Positions 16,160-23,993 of a stretch of 64,000 nucleotides of DNA are shown piece after piece. A program made the translations under genes and the position numbers. Source of the stretch: Flavobacterium sp. I3-2 (GTDB taxonomy: Bacteria; Bacteroidota; Bacteroidia; Flavobacteriales; Flavobacteriaceae); NCBI RefSeq assembly GCF_013389595.1, contig NZ_CP058306.1, positions 1,736,001 to 1,800,000 on the forward strand, in the 5' to 3' direction. Under the pieces are notes generated by a model. The model was not told the DNA's origin and did no database searches. It saw only the letters and a program-made list of their open reading frames with translations. Numbering within the stretch: position 1 is the first letter of the stretch; every line of letters begins with the position of its first letter.

Positions 16160-17689
16160 ATGAAATTAAATTTAAAAGAGCTTTTCGAAGCTATATTCAA
16201 AATTGAAGGGGATAAGGTTGAAGTACACCAATTAACATTAATTAGCGTGATTGAACAGTTAGGTTTCGGAATCTGTCGAGATGAGGAAAGTCCTTACAAT
16301 AATCAACTGTTAAATAAGGTAGATAATCTAATCGAGATATATAATGAAAAAAATTTAGGTTTTAAATTAATTCAATTAATGAAGGAGTCGGATGTTGATT
16401 CTCGTTTCATAGAAAAATTTATCAGAGGTTGCTCTGGATATGTAGCTTCAAACAAGTTACAATTACTAAAAACGATTGAACTTGATTTAATTAGAGATAC
16501 AAGGACTGAAACATTTATTCCGTTTAGGAATGTAATGATCAAAATTACAGAATTAGGTTATGAAATCATAGATTATAAGAATTTGCAAGGTTCAATTCTT
16601 GCTGACTCACGAATTAAACGTGATTTTATACAGGTAGATTCTTCAAAAGACTCAAATTTCAAAAGGTTTTGTGAGTTAATTACAGGTGAGAATCCTAAAA
16701 GATTAGAAGCTTTGAAGTCTGTAATGGGGTATTTACTTCATAATAATAAGGAGGCTAAGGAAAATAAGGCGATTATAATTTATGATGCTGAATTGGGTAA
16801 TCGTTTAACAGCTAATGGTGGAAATGGTAAGACGTTATTGATAAATGGTGCACTTAAACAACTAAGAAATGTAATACAGATTGATGGTAAGTCTTATGAC
16901 CCAAGGTCAAATAGGTTTTTATATCAAGGGGTTACTCCATCAACAAATATAATTTTGTTTGACGATGTTAATCAGGCATTCAACTTTGAACATATCTTTT
17001 CAGTTGTTACAGGTGACTTAAAAGTGGAAAAGAAGAATAAGCAATCTTTTGATATTGATTATAAACATGCTCCAAAATTCGTAATTACATCTAATCAAGA
17101 GGTAAAAATGCCAATTGGTTCATCATCTAGACGTAGAAAGGTTGAGTTAATAATCGACAATTTTTTTAATGAAGAGAATACTCCTATGGATTACTTTAAT
17201 GAAGTGTTTTTCTCAAGTGATTGGAGTGGTGAAAATTTTTGTAGGTTTTTTATGTTCATGTTTGATTCCATTAAAACTTATCATGAAAAAGGCGTATTTG
17301 AATACAAATGTCCCTTGCTTTTAAATGCGAAAATTAAAAAAATTGTAGGGAATGAGTTTTTTACATTTTTAGAAGAGGACTTAATAGACTATTACGGTGA
17401 ATGGATTTTAAAAAGTGAAGTAATTACTCAGCTTAAAGATGAGTACAATTTCACAATGTCACCACATTCTGCGACTAAGATGATAAAAAAGTATTGTGAC
17501 CTTAAAGGTATGCTTTATCAAGAGAAGAACTCAGGAGGTAAGTTACAGTTTATGGTTTCAGTACCTAATTCAAGTGCAGAAAAGGTTATACTTACTAAAG
17601 ATACTGAGAAGGTAGTTGAAAATACTATTGAAGTTTCTACAGAGGTTAATGAGGTTGAATCTACTGAAAATATGTTGTCTAATGAATAA
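16160..17689 (+). CDS. SF3 helicase / primase-helicase of the element
   Basis: 509 residues. Core motifs of a D5/P4-like superfamily 3 helicase: Walker A in TANGGNGKTLLI near residue 220, Walker B IILFDDV near 270, and motif C FVITSNQEVKMP near 312, followed by SSSRRRKVELI, the arginine-finger region. An N-terminal domain of about 190 residues precedes it; I see no archaeo-eukaryotic primase motif there. The C-terminal part (residues 395-470) has a winged-helix feel (FLEEDLIDYYGEWILKSEV). Such proteins unwind DNA at the origin of phages, satellites and integrative plasmids. The GIY-YIG gene overlaps its end by eight bases. Confidence 0.8.
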   Translation: MKLNLKELFEAIFKIEGDKVEVHQLTLISVIEQLGFGICRDEESPYNNQLLNKVDNLIEIYNEKNLGFKLIQLMKESDVDSRFIEKFIRGCSGYVASNKLQLLKTIELDLIRDTRTETFIPFRNVMIKITELGYEIIDYKNLQGSILADSRIKRDFIQVDSSKDSNFKRFCELITGENPKRLEALKSVMGYLLHNNKEAKENKAIIIYDAELGNRLTANGGNGKTLLINGALKQLRNVIQIDGKSYDPRSNRFLYQGVTPSTNIILFDDVNQAFNFEHIFSVVTGDLKVEKKNKQSFDIDYKHAPKFVITSNQEVKMPIGSSSRRRKVELIIDNFFNEENTPMDYFNEVFFSSDWSGENFCRFFMFMFDSIKTYHEKGVFEYKCPLLLNAKIKKIVGNEFFTFLEEDLIDYYGEWILKSEVITQLKDEYNFTMSPHSATKMIKKYCDLKGMLYQEKNSGGKLQFMVSVPNSSAEKVILTKDTEKVVENTIEVSTEVNEVESTENMLSNE

Positions 17690-18149
17690 GATATACAGAA
17701 TTTTCAACAGAAATACACTTCAGTCATACGTAGGTTCTACGACAAGAGATGTTGATACTAGGTTCCGAGAGCACCTTCAAGGAACTGCAAAAAAAGTTGA
17801 CACTAAGTTTTTTAAAGCAATTGAGCACTTCGGTGCTCAGGCTTTTGAAATTCAGTTATTAGAAGAGGTTGAATCAACAGATGAATTAGCTGAACGAGAA
17901 GTACATTACATTGAAGCTTTTGATTCTATGCGAAATGGTTACAATTCCGATAGAGGTGGTGGTTTCCGAAAAACTATTTACCAATTTGAGATAGGTAATC
18001 AAGAACACATTGCAACTTATGATACTCTACAAGAAGCTGCTGATGCTGTTAACGCTTCACGAAAGAGTATAAGTAACGCATGCTTAGGGTATAACAAGAC
18101 CTGTAAAGGGTTTGTACGTCTTCAAACTAATTTGGACACCTTCTTGTAG
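17682..18149 (+). CDS. GIY-YIG endonuclease, possibly homing-type
   Basis: 155 residues from MNKIYRIFNRNTLQSYVGSTT; an upstream in-frame ATG lies inside the helicase gene and is unlikely. GIY-YIG motif: KIYRI near residue 3 and SYVGST near 16, then the catalytic Arg in TRFREH and Glu near residue 66 (EREVHYIEAFDSM). The C-terminal 50 residues (ATYDTLQEAADAVNASRKSISNACLG) are a NUMOD1-like DNA-binding helix-turn-helix seen in homing endonucleases. It overlaps the helicase stop by eight bases. The IS3 copy begins seven bases after its stop. Confidence 0.85.
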   Translation: MNKIYRIFNRNTLQSYVGSTTRDVDTRFREHLQGTAKKVDTKFFKAIEHFGAQAFEIQLLEEVESTDELAEREVHYIEAFDSMRNGYNSDRGGGFRKTIYQFEIGNQEHIATYDTLQEAADAVNASRKSISNACLGYNKTCKGFVRLQTNLDTFL

Positions 18150-18169
18150 AAATTAAGATAGTGTTTGGT

Positions 18170-19153
18170 TTATAAATTTAGTATTTTTTCTTGATTATAC
18201 AATTGCCTTCTTTTCGCAATTGTTTTTTGTTTAATAACGGCTCTTTGCTCAAGTATTTTATCAGATCTTCCATAATATACATCAGCTGGTGTTAAGTTGT
18301 TTAAAGACTCGTGATATCTGTTATTATTGTAATTTTCAACAAATTCATTTAAAGCTTGAGTTAATTCTTCTGGATGATAAAAATGATTCAGTTTAACCAC
18401 ATTTTTCATTGTTCTATGATAACGTTCAATTTTGCCTTGAGTTTGTGGATGCATTGGTTTTCCATGAACTTGTTTCATTTTTAATTGATCTTTCAAATAC
18501 GTTTTTAATTCGTTTGAAACATAACAGGGACCGTTATCTGATAATAATTTTGGCTTCTGTTTAGTTTTTAATCGAGCCTTTGCAATAGCTGTGTTCACTG
18601 TTCTTTTTACATCTTCAACCTTCATAGAATCACACAACTCCCAGTGAATGATATAACGGCTATAATCATCTAAAACTGTACTTAAATAATACCATCCCCA
18701 TCCAATAATTTTAAAATAAGTAAAATCAGTCTGCCACATCTGATGAACAAATTGTGTTTTATCTTTAAATTCGTTGGACGCAGCTATTAAGATATGATTT
18801 GGAGCTGGAATCAATCCACGTTGCTTTAAGATACGATATACACTGGATTCCGATAAATAAATCCCTTGTTCATCGGTAATTTTAAATGCCAATTCTCTTG
18901 ATGATAATTCGGGATACTCTAAAGCTAATTCAACAACTAAATCTTTTTGAATCTCTGGAATACTATTCCATTGACGATTGGTTAATCTTTGTTTTGGTTT
19001 TAAGCCATCGAATCCATTTTCAAGATAACTTTGGTACCATTTATAAAAAGTACTTCGAGAAATTCCATATTCTTTTAAAGTTCCTTTTACACCGAGTTCA
19101 CTTCGCATTACCTGCTGAATAATTTCGTGTTTTTCAGTAGCTGTTAATCTCAT
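18170..19153 (-). CDS. IS3-family transposase OrfB (DDE integrase domain)
   Basis: 327 residues. An N-terminal HTH (VKGTLKEYGISRSTFYKWY) and an HTH_21-like linker precede the rve catalytic core. DDE residues: Asp in WQTDFTYF near residue 140, Asp in LLSDNGPCYVS near 205, Glu in GKIERYHR near 243; the last pair has the usual spacing of about 35. C-terminal NNLTPADVYYG is typical of the family. The frame is open upstream of the annotated Met into the end of OrfA, so it is probably made mainly as an OrfAB fusion by -1 frameshifting. Confidence 0.9.
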   Translation of the reverse strand: MRLTATEKHEIIQQVMRSELGVKGTLKEYGISRSTFYKWYQSYLENGFDGLKPKQRLTNRQWNSIPEIQKDLVVELALEYPELSSRELAFKITDEQGIYLSESSVYRILKQRGLIPAPNHILIAASNEFKDKTQFVHQMWQTDFTYFKIIGWGWYYLSTVLDDYSRYIIHWELCDSMKVEDVKRTVNTAIAKARLKTKQKPKLLSDNGPCYVSNELKTYLKDQLKMKQVHGKPMHPQTQGKIERYHRTMKNVVKLNHFYHPEELTQALNEFVENYNNNRYHESLNNLTPADVYYGRSDKILEQRAVIKQKTIAKRRQLYNQEKILNL

Positions 19154-19173
19154 ATAACGTTTGAATTGTTTTG

Positions 19174-19527
19174 CTAATCTAACATATCCAAACTTTTTTT
19201 TACAATGTCGTAGCGTAGAACTAAGTCTGCTACCATTTCTTTTAAACGAGCGTTTTCTCTCTTTAATTCAGCTACTTCACCGCTGGTTGCTTCTCGTGTT
19301 ACATCACCAGATAAACGTTTTTTACCTGCCTCAAGGAATTCTTTATTCCATTTATAAAATTGAGATTGAGTAATGGTGTATTTTCTACATAATTCGGCTA
19401 TAGAAGTTTCTGCACGTAAAGCTTCCATTACAATTAAAATCTTCTGTTCTGCTGTAAAAATACGACGGGTATTATTACGAATGTCTTTTACAAAAGTTTC
19501 TGCGGATTTTTTCTTTGGTGTTCCCAT
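19174..19527 (-). CDS. IS3-family transposase OrfA
   Basis: 117 residues from MGTPKKKSAETF. HTH of the transposase_8 type: RRIFTAEQKILIVMEAL, then ETSIAELCRKYTITQSQFYKW. A leucine-zipper-like helix follows (EVAELKRENARLKEM). Near its end the mRNA reads GTA AAA AAA AGT, a run of eight A. A -1 slip there joins OrfA to the open frame leading into OrfB (AAG TTT GGA TAT...), giving OrfAB transposase. Both ORFs are intact, so the IS may be active. Confidence 0.85.
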   Translation of the reverse strand: MGTPKKKSAETFVKDIRNNTRRIFTAEQKILIVMEALRAETSIAELCRKYTITQSQFYKWNKEFLEAGKKRLSGDVTREATSGEVAELKRENARLKEMVADLVLRYDIVKKSLDMLD

Positions 19528-19564
19528 AATTAAAATTACATTTTTTTTAGAAAACACTATCTAA

Positions 19565-20236
19565 GTTTTTAAATATAAATGTCCACTTTTTGCTGACGAT
19601 TTACATTTTCTAGTTGAAGTTTTTTCTAATGATTATCCTTTAAAAAAATGGGGAGAAGTTTGCGAATTTGTTAGAGGACCTTTCGGAGGAAGCTTAAAGA
19701 AAGATATATTTAAAGAAAATGGATATGTTGTTTATGAACAAAAACATGCAATACATGACCATTTTAACGAGCTAAGATATTTTATTGATGAAGAAAAGTT
19801 TCAAGAAATGAAAAGGTTTGAAGTTTTTCCAGGAGATATAATAATGAGTTGTTCAGGAGTAACACTTGGTAGGGTTGCAGTGGTACCACCTAATATCAAA
19901 CAAGGAATCATAAATCAAGCTTTATTAAAACTTACTCCGAAAAAGGTAAATGTACATTTTTTGAAACATTGGCTTAGAAGTGATCACTTTCAAAAAATCA
20001 TTCACGAATACTCTGGAGGTGCTGCTATTCCAAATGTTCCTTCTGCTAAAATTTTAAAAGAAATATTGTTGCCATGTCCCGATTCATCAAAACAGGATGA
20101 AATTACTAATACTATTGAGGAATATAAAATAAAAATAGATTCATTATTAAGAACATACCAACAAAAACTATCTAACATAGAAGAATTACGTAAGAGTATA
20201 TTAGAAAAGGCATTTAAAGGCGAGTTAACTAATTAG
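19565..20236 (+). pseudogene. hsdS: Type I restriction specificity subunit HsdS, 5'-truncated
   Basis: The frame is open from 19565, right at the IS end, and gives about 223 residues, roughly half of a normal HsdS of about 400. It contains one target-recognition domain (KKWGEVCEFVRGPFGGSLKK, then FPGDIIMSCSGVTLGRVAVV, then INQALLKLTP) and the C-terminal conserved helix (KIKIDSLLRTYQQKLSNIEELRKSILEKAFKGEL). The first recognition domain and the start are gone. An internal ATG at 19808 could give a 142-residue piece. No hsdM is present in the window, so a working methylase/restriction complex cannot be made from this locus alone. Confidence 0.85.
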
Positions 20237-20346
20237 TTTATTAGCTTTTTTAAAAATAAGGAGTTAATGTTTAGACAAGTCCTTTACTATACAACAAAAA
20301 AAACTTACAGAATGTGAAATACATTTTGTACTAAGATTTATGAAAT

Positions 20347-22731
20347 ATGAGAAATGAATCTGAAACACGTGCCGAGCTTATCGATCCATTACTAACCACC
20401 AAAGGTTGGGGAGTAAACAATAGTGTAGTAAAAAGAGAATTTCCTATCAATTTAGGTCGTTTGTTGGGTAATGGCAAACGTTCTAAAGCAGATAAGGCAG
20501 ATTACATTTTACAATACAAATACAAGAATGTAGCTGTTATTGAAGCCAAAGCAGAAGGAAAACATTTTACCGAAGGTTTAGCACAAGCAAAGCATTATGC
20601 AACCATGCTAAATGTTCGTTTTGCGTATGCTACCAATGGTTTAAAATACTATGAGGTAGATACGCTTACAGGTAAAGAGCAAGAAGTTGCTACCATACCT
20701 ACGCCTGATGAATTATGGTTTAGATTGTTTAATGAGGAGCAAAAAGAAGCTCCTAAAGTTTACGATTGGAAACAAAAGTTAGCTTCCACACCCTTTGAGT
20801 CGAAAGGAGGTGCATGGCAACCTCGTTATTATCAGCAAAATGCAATAGATAAAGCCTTAGATGCTATAGCTGAAGGGAAACAACGTATTTTACTCACTTT
20901 AGCTACTGGAACAGGAAAAACTGCTGTAGCTTTTCAAATATCATGGAAGTTGTTTCAAAACCGTTGGAACATCAATGGTGATGGCAAACGAAGTCCAAGA
21001 ATCTTATTTTTAGCCGATAGAAACATACTTGCAAATCAGGCATTCAATAGCTTCAGTGCTTTTGAAGAAGATGCTTTGGTACGTATTTCGGTAAAAGAGG
21101 TGAATAAAAGAGGTTCAGTTCCTAAAAATGGTTCAGTATTCTTTACCATATTTCAAACATTTATGTCGGGACCGAACGACACGCCAAATTTCGGTCAATA
21201 CCCAGAAGATTATTTCGATTTAATCATTATCGACGAATGTCACAGAGGTGGAGCTAATGATGAAAGTTCATGGAGAGAAATCTTAGAATATTTCAGTCCT
21301 GCTGTTCAATTAGGTTTAACAGCCACACCTAAACGTGATTTAAACGGAGATACGTATGCTTATTTCGGAAAGCCTGTTTATACCTATTCGTTAAAAGAAG
21401 GTATAAACGACGGTTTCCTAACACCATTCCGAGTTAAGCAAATTGATACCAATATAGATACGTACACTTACACTCAAGATGATATTGTTGAGGTTGGTGA
21501 AGTTCAAGAAGGTAGAGAATACGGTTTAAATGACTTTAACAGAACTCTAGTTATAACTGAGCGTGAAAAGCATTTAGTAAAAGTATTTATGGATCAAATG
21601 AACCATAACGAAAAAACTATTGTATTCTGTGCTACTCAAGAACACGCTTTAGATGTTAGAGATTTAATCAATCAATATACTTCTGTAAAGAACCCTAATT
21701 ATTGCCAACGTGTAACAGCGAATGATGGAAAATTAGGAGAACAGCATTTAGATGATTTTGTAGATGATGAAAAAACAATACCTACAGTATTAACCACATC
21801 ACAAAAGTTGAGTACAGGTGTTGATGCTACAGAGGTTAAGAATATAGTACTCCTAAGACCTGTAAATTCTATGATTGAGTTCAAACAGATTATAGGTCGT
21901 GGAACTCGTTTACATGCTAGAAAAGATTACTTTACAATCTACGATTTTGTTAAAGCATACAAGCACTTTAAAGACCCTCAATGGGACGGTGACCCTGAAG
22001 ATGTAATTGACATAGAAAGTACAGATAAACCGTCTAAAGAGAAGAAATTATGTGGTTATTGTGGTAAATCACCTTGTGTATGTGAAAAGCAACCAAATGA
22101 AGCATGTGAATTATGTGAATTATGTGGATATACAGAATGTAGATGTAATACGGAACCTAAAAAAGTAGTAAAGATTAAGTTGAGTGATGGTAAAGTTCGT
22201 CAATTACAATCTATGACTACAGTTACTTTTTGGGATGCTTCAGGACAACCAATTACTGATGTAGAATTTTTACAATCGCTATTCGGTGAATTACCTGCAT
22301 TATTCCAAGATCAAGAAAAACTTCGTGAACTATGGAAAGATGTGAGTACACGTAAAAAGTTGTTAGAAAGTTTATCTGAGAAAGGGTACACTTACGAACA
22401 ATTGAAAGAGTTTCAGAAAGTAATACGTGCTGAAAATGCTGATTTGTATGATGTACTTACTTATGTTGCTTACAATTCAGATATTGTAGATCGTAAAGAA
22501 CGAGCTAAGTTTGTTAAAGACAATCTTTCTAAATACACAGATAAACAACAAGAATTCATTGATTTTGTCTTAGGTCAATACGTTGAGCATGGAGTTTCTG
22601 AATTAGATGATGCCAAATTAGGCGATTTGTTGGTATTAAAATACCACTCGATTAAGGACGCTAAAAACGTATTAGGTGATATACCAACCATTCGAAACAC
22701 GTTTATGACGTTTCAACAGTATTTGTATTAA
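20347..22731 (+). CDS. hsdR: Type I restriction enzyme, R subunit (EcoEI-like HsdR)
   Basis: 794 residues. N-terminal nuclease domain with the PD-(D/E)xK core (ADYILQYKYKNVAVIEAKAE, about residues 56-78). SF2 motor: Walker A LATGTGKTA near 187, DECHRGG near 296, LTATPKRD near 325, and motif VI IIGRGTRLHA near 517. C-terminal EcoEI_R_C-type domain (about 640-790). Unusual: residues 569-602 form a Cys cluster (CGYCGKSPCVC, CELCELCGYTECRC) that looks like paired zinc knuckles. In a complete system it cleaves DNA after translocation with HsdM2S. Here hsdM is missing and hsdS truncated, so it is orphaned unless a partner lies elsewhere. It stands about 110 bases after the hsdS remnant. Confidence 0.9.
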   Translation: MRNESETRAELIDPLLTTKGWGVNNSVVKREFPINLGRLLGNGKRSKADKADYILQYKYKNVAVIEAKAEGKHFTEGLAQAKHYATMLNVRFAYATNGLKYYEVDTLTGKEQEVATIPTPDELWFRLFNEEQKEAPKVYDWKQKLASTPFESKGGAWQPRYYQQNAIDKALDAIAEGKQRILLTLATGTGKTAVAFQISWKLFQNRWNINGDGKRSPRILFLADRNILANQAFNSFSAFEEDALVRISVKEVNKRGSVPKNGSVFFTIFQTFMSGPNDTPNFGQYPEDYFDLIIIDECHRGGANDESSWREILEYFSPAVQLGLTATPKRDLNGDTYAYFGKPVYTYSLKEGINDGFLTPFRVKQIDTNIDTYTYTQDDIVEVGEVQEGREYGLNDFNRTLVITEREKHLVKVFMDQMNHNEKTIVFCATQEHALDVRDLINQYTSVKNPNYCQRVTANDGKLGEQHLDDFVDDEKTIPTVLTTSQKLSTGVDATEVKNIVLLRPVNSMIEFKQIIGRGTRLHARKDYFTIYDFVKAYKHFKDPQWDGDPEDVIDIESTDKPSKEKKLCGYCGKSPCVCEKQPNEACELCELCGYTECRCNTEPKKVVKIKLSDGKVRQLQSMTTVTFWDASGQPITDVEFLQSLFGELPALFQDQEKLRELWKDVSTRKKLLESLSEKGYTYEQLKEFQKVIRAENADLYDVLTYVAYNSDIVDRKERAKFVKDNLSKYTDKQQEFIDFVLGQYVEHGVSELDDAKLGDLLVLKYHSIKDAKNVLGDIPTIRNTFMTFQQYLY

Positions 22732-22747
22732 CTAAAAACTTTATATT

Positions 22748-23287
22748 ATGAAAAAAATTTTGATTTTATCTGCTTTCATTTTAACGGCTAATTTATCAGC
22801 TCAAACACAAGAGTCAACAACTAGGAAATTTATAGATGATGCGCAATTTACTTTGATAGAGAAAGACTGGAATACTACAGCGGAATTTTACTCAGGATTA
22901 GGGGAGTTTGTGAAGTTTTTTCCCGTAGAAATAACAAATTTGAAATCTAAAACTAAGGTAAAAGCTTTACAATTAGATATGGATATTAAAAAACCTGAAG
23001 TTTTTAAAACAGCTTGGGTTGGTTTAGATGAAATTGATGAGTTTATTTATTTTATTGAAGAAAATGTAATTCCTAATTTGGATCTAAAATTTAAAAAACA
23101 ATCAGCTGAATATATTTTTAAAGCTAAGGAAATGACATTTTCATATCTTGTAGATGAAAAAAGAAAGAGGGTTTCTATTACCTTAAATAATTATGATAAT
23201 GATGGAATACCAAACTATTATTTTTGGACAGAATCTCAAGTTAATAAGATACCATACTTATTGGAAGTTTTGAAGAAAATTAAATAA
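22748..23287 (+). CDS. Secreted/periplasmic protein, unknown function
   Basis: 179 residues with signal peptide (ILILSAFILTANLSAQT, cleavage near residue 20). The mature protein is mixed alpha/beta (KTAWVGLDEIDEFIYFIEENV, KRVSITLNNYDNDGIPNYYFW) and resembles small Bacteroidota exported proteins without a named domain. It starts 16 bases after hsdR and is followed by another secreted-protein gene after 11 bases. It lies inside the element. Confidence 0.6.
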   Translation: MKKILILSAFILTANLSAQTQESTTRKFIDDAQFTLIEKDWNTTAEFYSGLGEFVKFFPVEITNLKSKTKVKALQLDMDIKKPEVFKTAWVGLDEIDEFIYFIEENVIPNLDLKFKKQSAEYIFKAKEMTFSYLVDEKRKRVSITLNNYDNDGIPNYYFWTESQVNKIPYLLEVLKKIK

Positions 23288-23298
23288 AATTTAAAGAA

Positions 23299-23661
23299 AT
23301 GAAAAAAATATACTTATTTTTATTATTAGTTTCGTTAAATGCATATTCGCAATCTTGTAGTGATTTGATTGATTACTTAAAAGAAAATTACTACGGAACT
23401 ACTTATACATCATATAATAGTGATGCTATTTCGAATGTTACTTTTTACGAAATCTCCAAAAATTATGAAACAAGTTACTTTGCTATAGTTTGTTTTAAAC
23501 CCAATAAATATTCTATAAATTGTAGAGAATATATTTATCAGGTAGCTTATAACACCAAAATGAATTATTCTTACAAATATTTGAATAGTGCAGGTGAGGC
23601 TTTTTGGGAATATATTCAACCATATAGTAAAGTTCTAAATTGCGGTCCTAACTTTGACTAA
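23299..23661 (+). CDS. Small secreted protein, weakly KTSC-like
   Basis: 120 residues with signal peptide (IYLFLLLVSLNAYSQS). The mature part (SDAISNVTFYEI, TSYFAIVCFKPN, EYIYQVAYNTKMNY, GEAFWEYIQPYSK) follows the strand-strand-strand-helix order of KTSC domains, but the KTSC signature itself is absent. Four cysteines could form two disulphides. Last gene before the right att repeat. Confidence 0.5.
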   Translation: MKKIYLFLLLVSLNAYSQSCSDLIDYLKENYYGTTYTSYNSDAISNVTFYEISKNYETSYFAIVCFKPNKYSINCREYIYQVAYNTKMNYSYKYLNSAGEAFWEYIQPYSKVLNCGPNFD

Positions 23662-23779
23662 TTAAAAAAATAAACTTTGGATATATTTATATTTTCTATA
23701 CCTTTGGAATAAAAGGCGTAAAAATCGGTTTACAATATTACTCATATACCTCAAACCTCTTGTGAATAAAGGAATCACA

Positions 23780-23840
23780 GTCCCTGGTTCGAGCCCAGGT
23801 GGGACCACAACAATAAGCCTTTACAGAAATGTAAAGGCTT
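23780..23840 (+). other. att site: right repeat of element 2 (tRNA-Met 3' end and terminator)
   Basis: Copy of 9799-9859 with one mismatch. It begins within the variable loop/T-arm junction (GTCCCTGGTTCGAGC), runs through the acceptor end, and includes the tRNA terminator as a perfect hairpin AAGCCTTTACA-gaaa-TGTAAAGGCTT. Bases left of 23780 do not match the tRNA, so this is only the 3' piece. The rest of the 23662-23993 gap holds the promoter at 23951 and no gene. Confidence 0.8.
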
Positions 23841-23950
23841 ATTTTATTTCTATTTATAAAAAATAGATATTTGAAATGATTTTATTTGTAAACATCATTA
23901 TATCATTTTTTGAGGATTCTTTCTTATTTGAGAAAATTTTTTTTGTTGTA

Positions 23951-23980
23951 TTGTTTTTCGCTAAAAAAAATCTAGTTTTG
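23951..23980 (+). promoter_or_regulatory. Promoter for the geranylgeranyl-reductase-family gene
   Basis: TTG (23951-23953), 19-nt spacer, TAGTTTTG (23973-23980), an exact fit to the Bacteroidota consensus. The expected start near 23987 leaves a leader of only some seven bases before the ATG at 23994. Confidence 0.6.
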
Positions 23981-23993
23981 AACAAAAAACACA

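Larger units (their letters stand above)
18156..19562 (-). mobile_element. IS3-family insertion sequence, about 1.4 kb
   Basis: Two minus-strand ORFs (OrfA, OrfB) lie between short inverted ends AGATAGTGTTT (18156-18166) and AAACACTATCT (19552-19562). I find no clear target-site duplication flanking these ends: TTA on the left, AAG on the right. The right end opens straight into an hsdS reading frame that has lost its 5' part. The missing duplication and missing hsdM fit an IS-adjacent deletion rather than a simple insertion. The true ends may be a few bases off. Confidence 0.75.
9799..23840. mobile_element. Integrative element of about 14 kb (satellite-like), integrated in tRNA-Met
   Basis: It is bounded by 61-bp direct repeats (9799-9859 and 23780-23840, one mismatch) derived from the tRNA-Met 3' end and terminator. 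Inside are an integrase next to the left repeat, an XRE regulator, a Sak4-like ATPase, a DUF3871-like protein, an SF3 helicase, a GIY-YIG nuclease, an IS3 insertion, hsdS remnant, hsdR and small secreted proteins. No capsid, terminase, relaxase or conjugation gene is visible. The make-up resembles phage satellites or mobilizable islands; I cannot tell which. Confidence 0.75.

Noticed and set aside
19808..20236. Complete small HsdS-like protein starting at ATG 19808
   Set aside because: The reading frame and homology continue upstream to the IS end; the ATG lies within a recognition domain.
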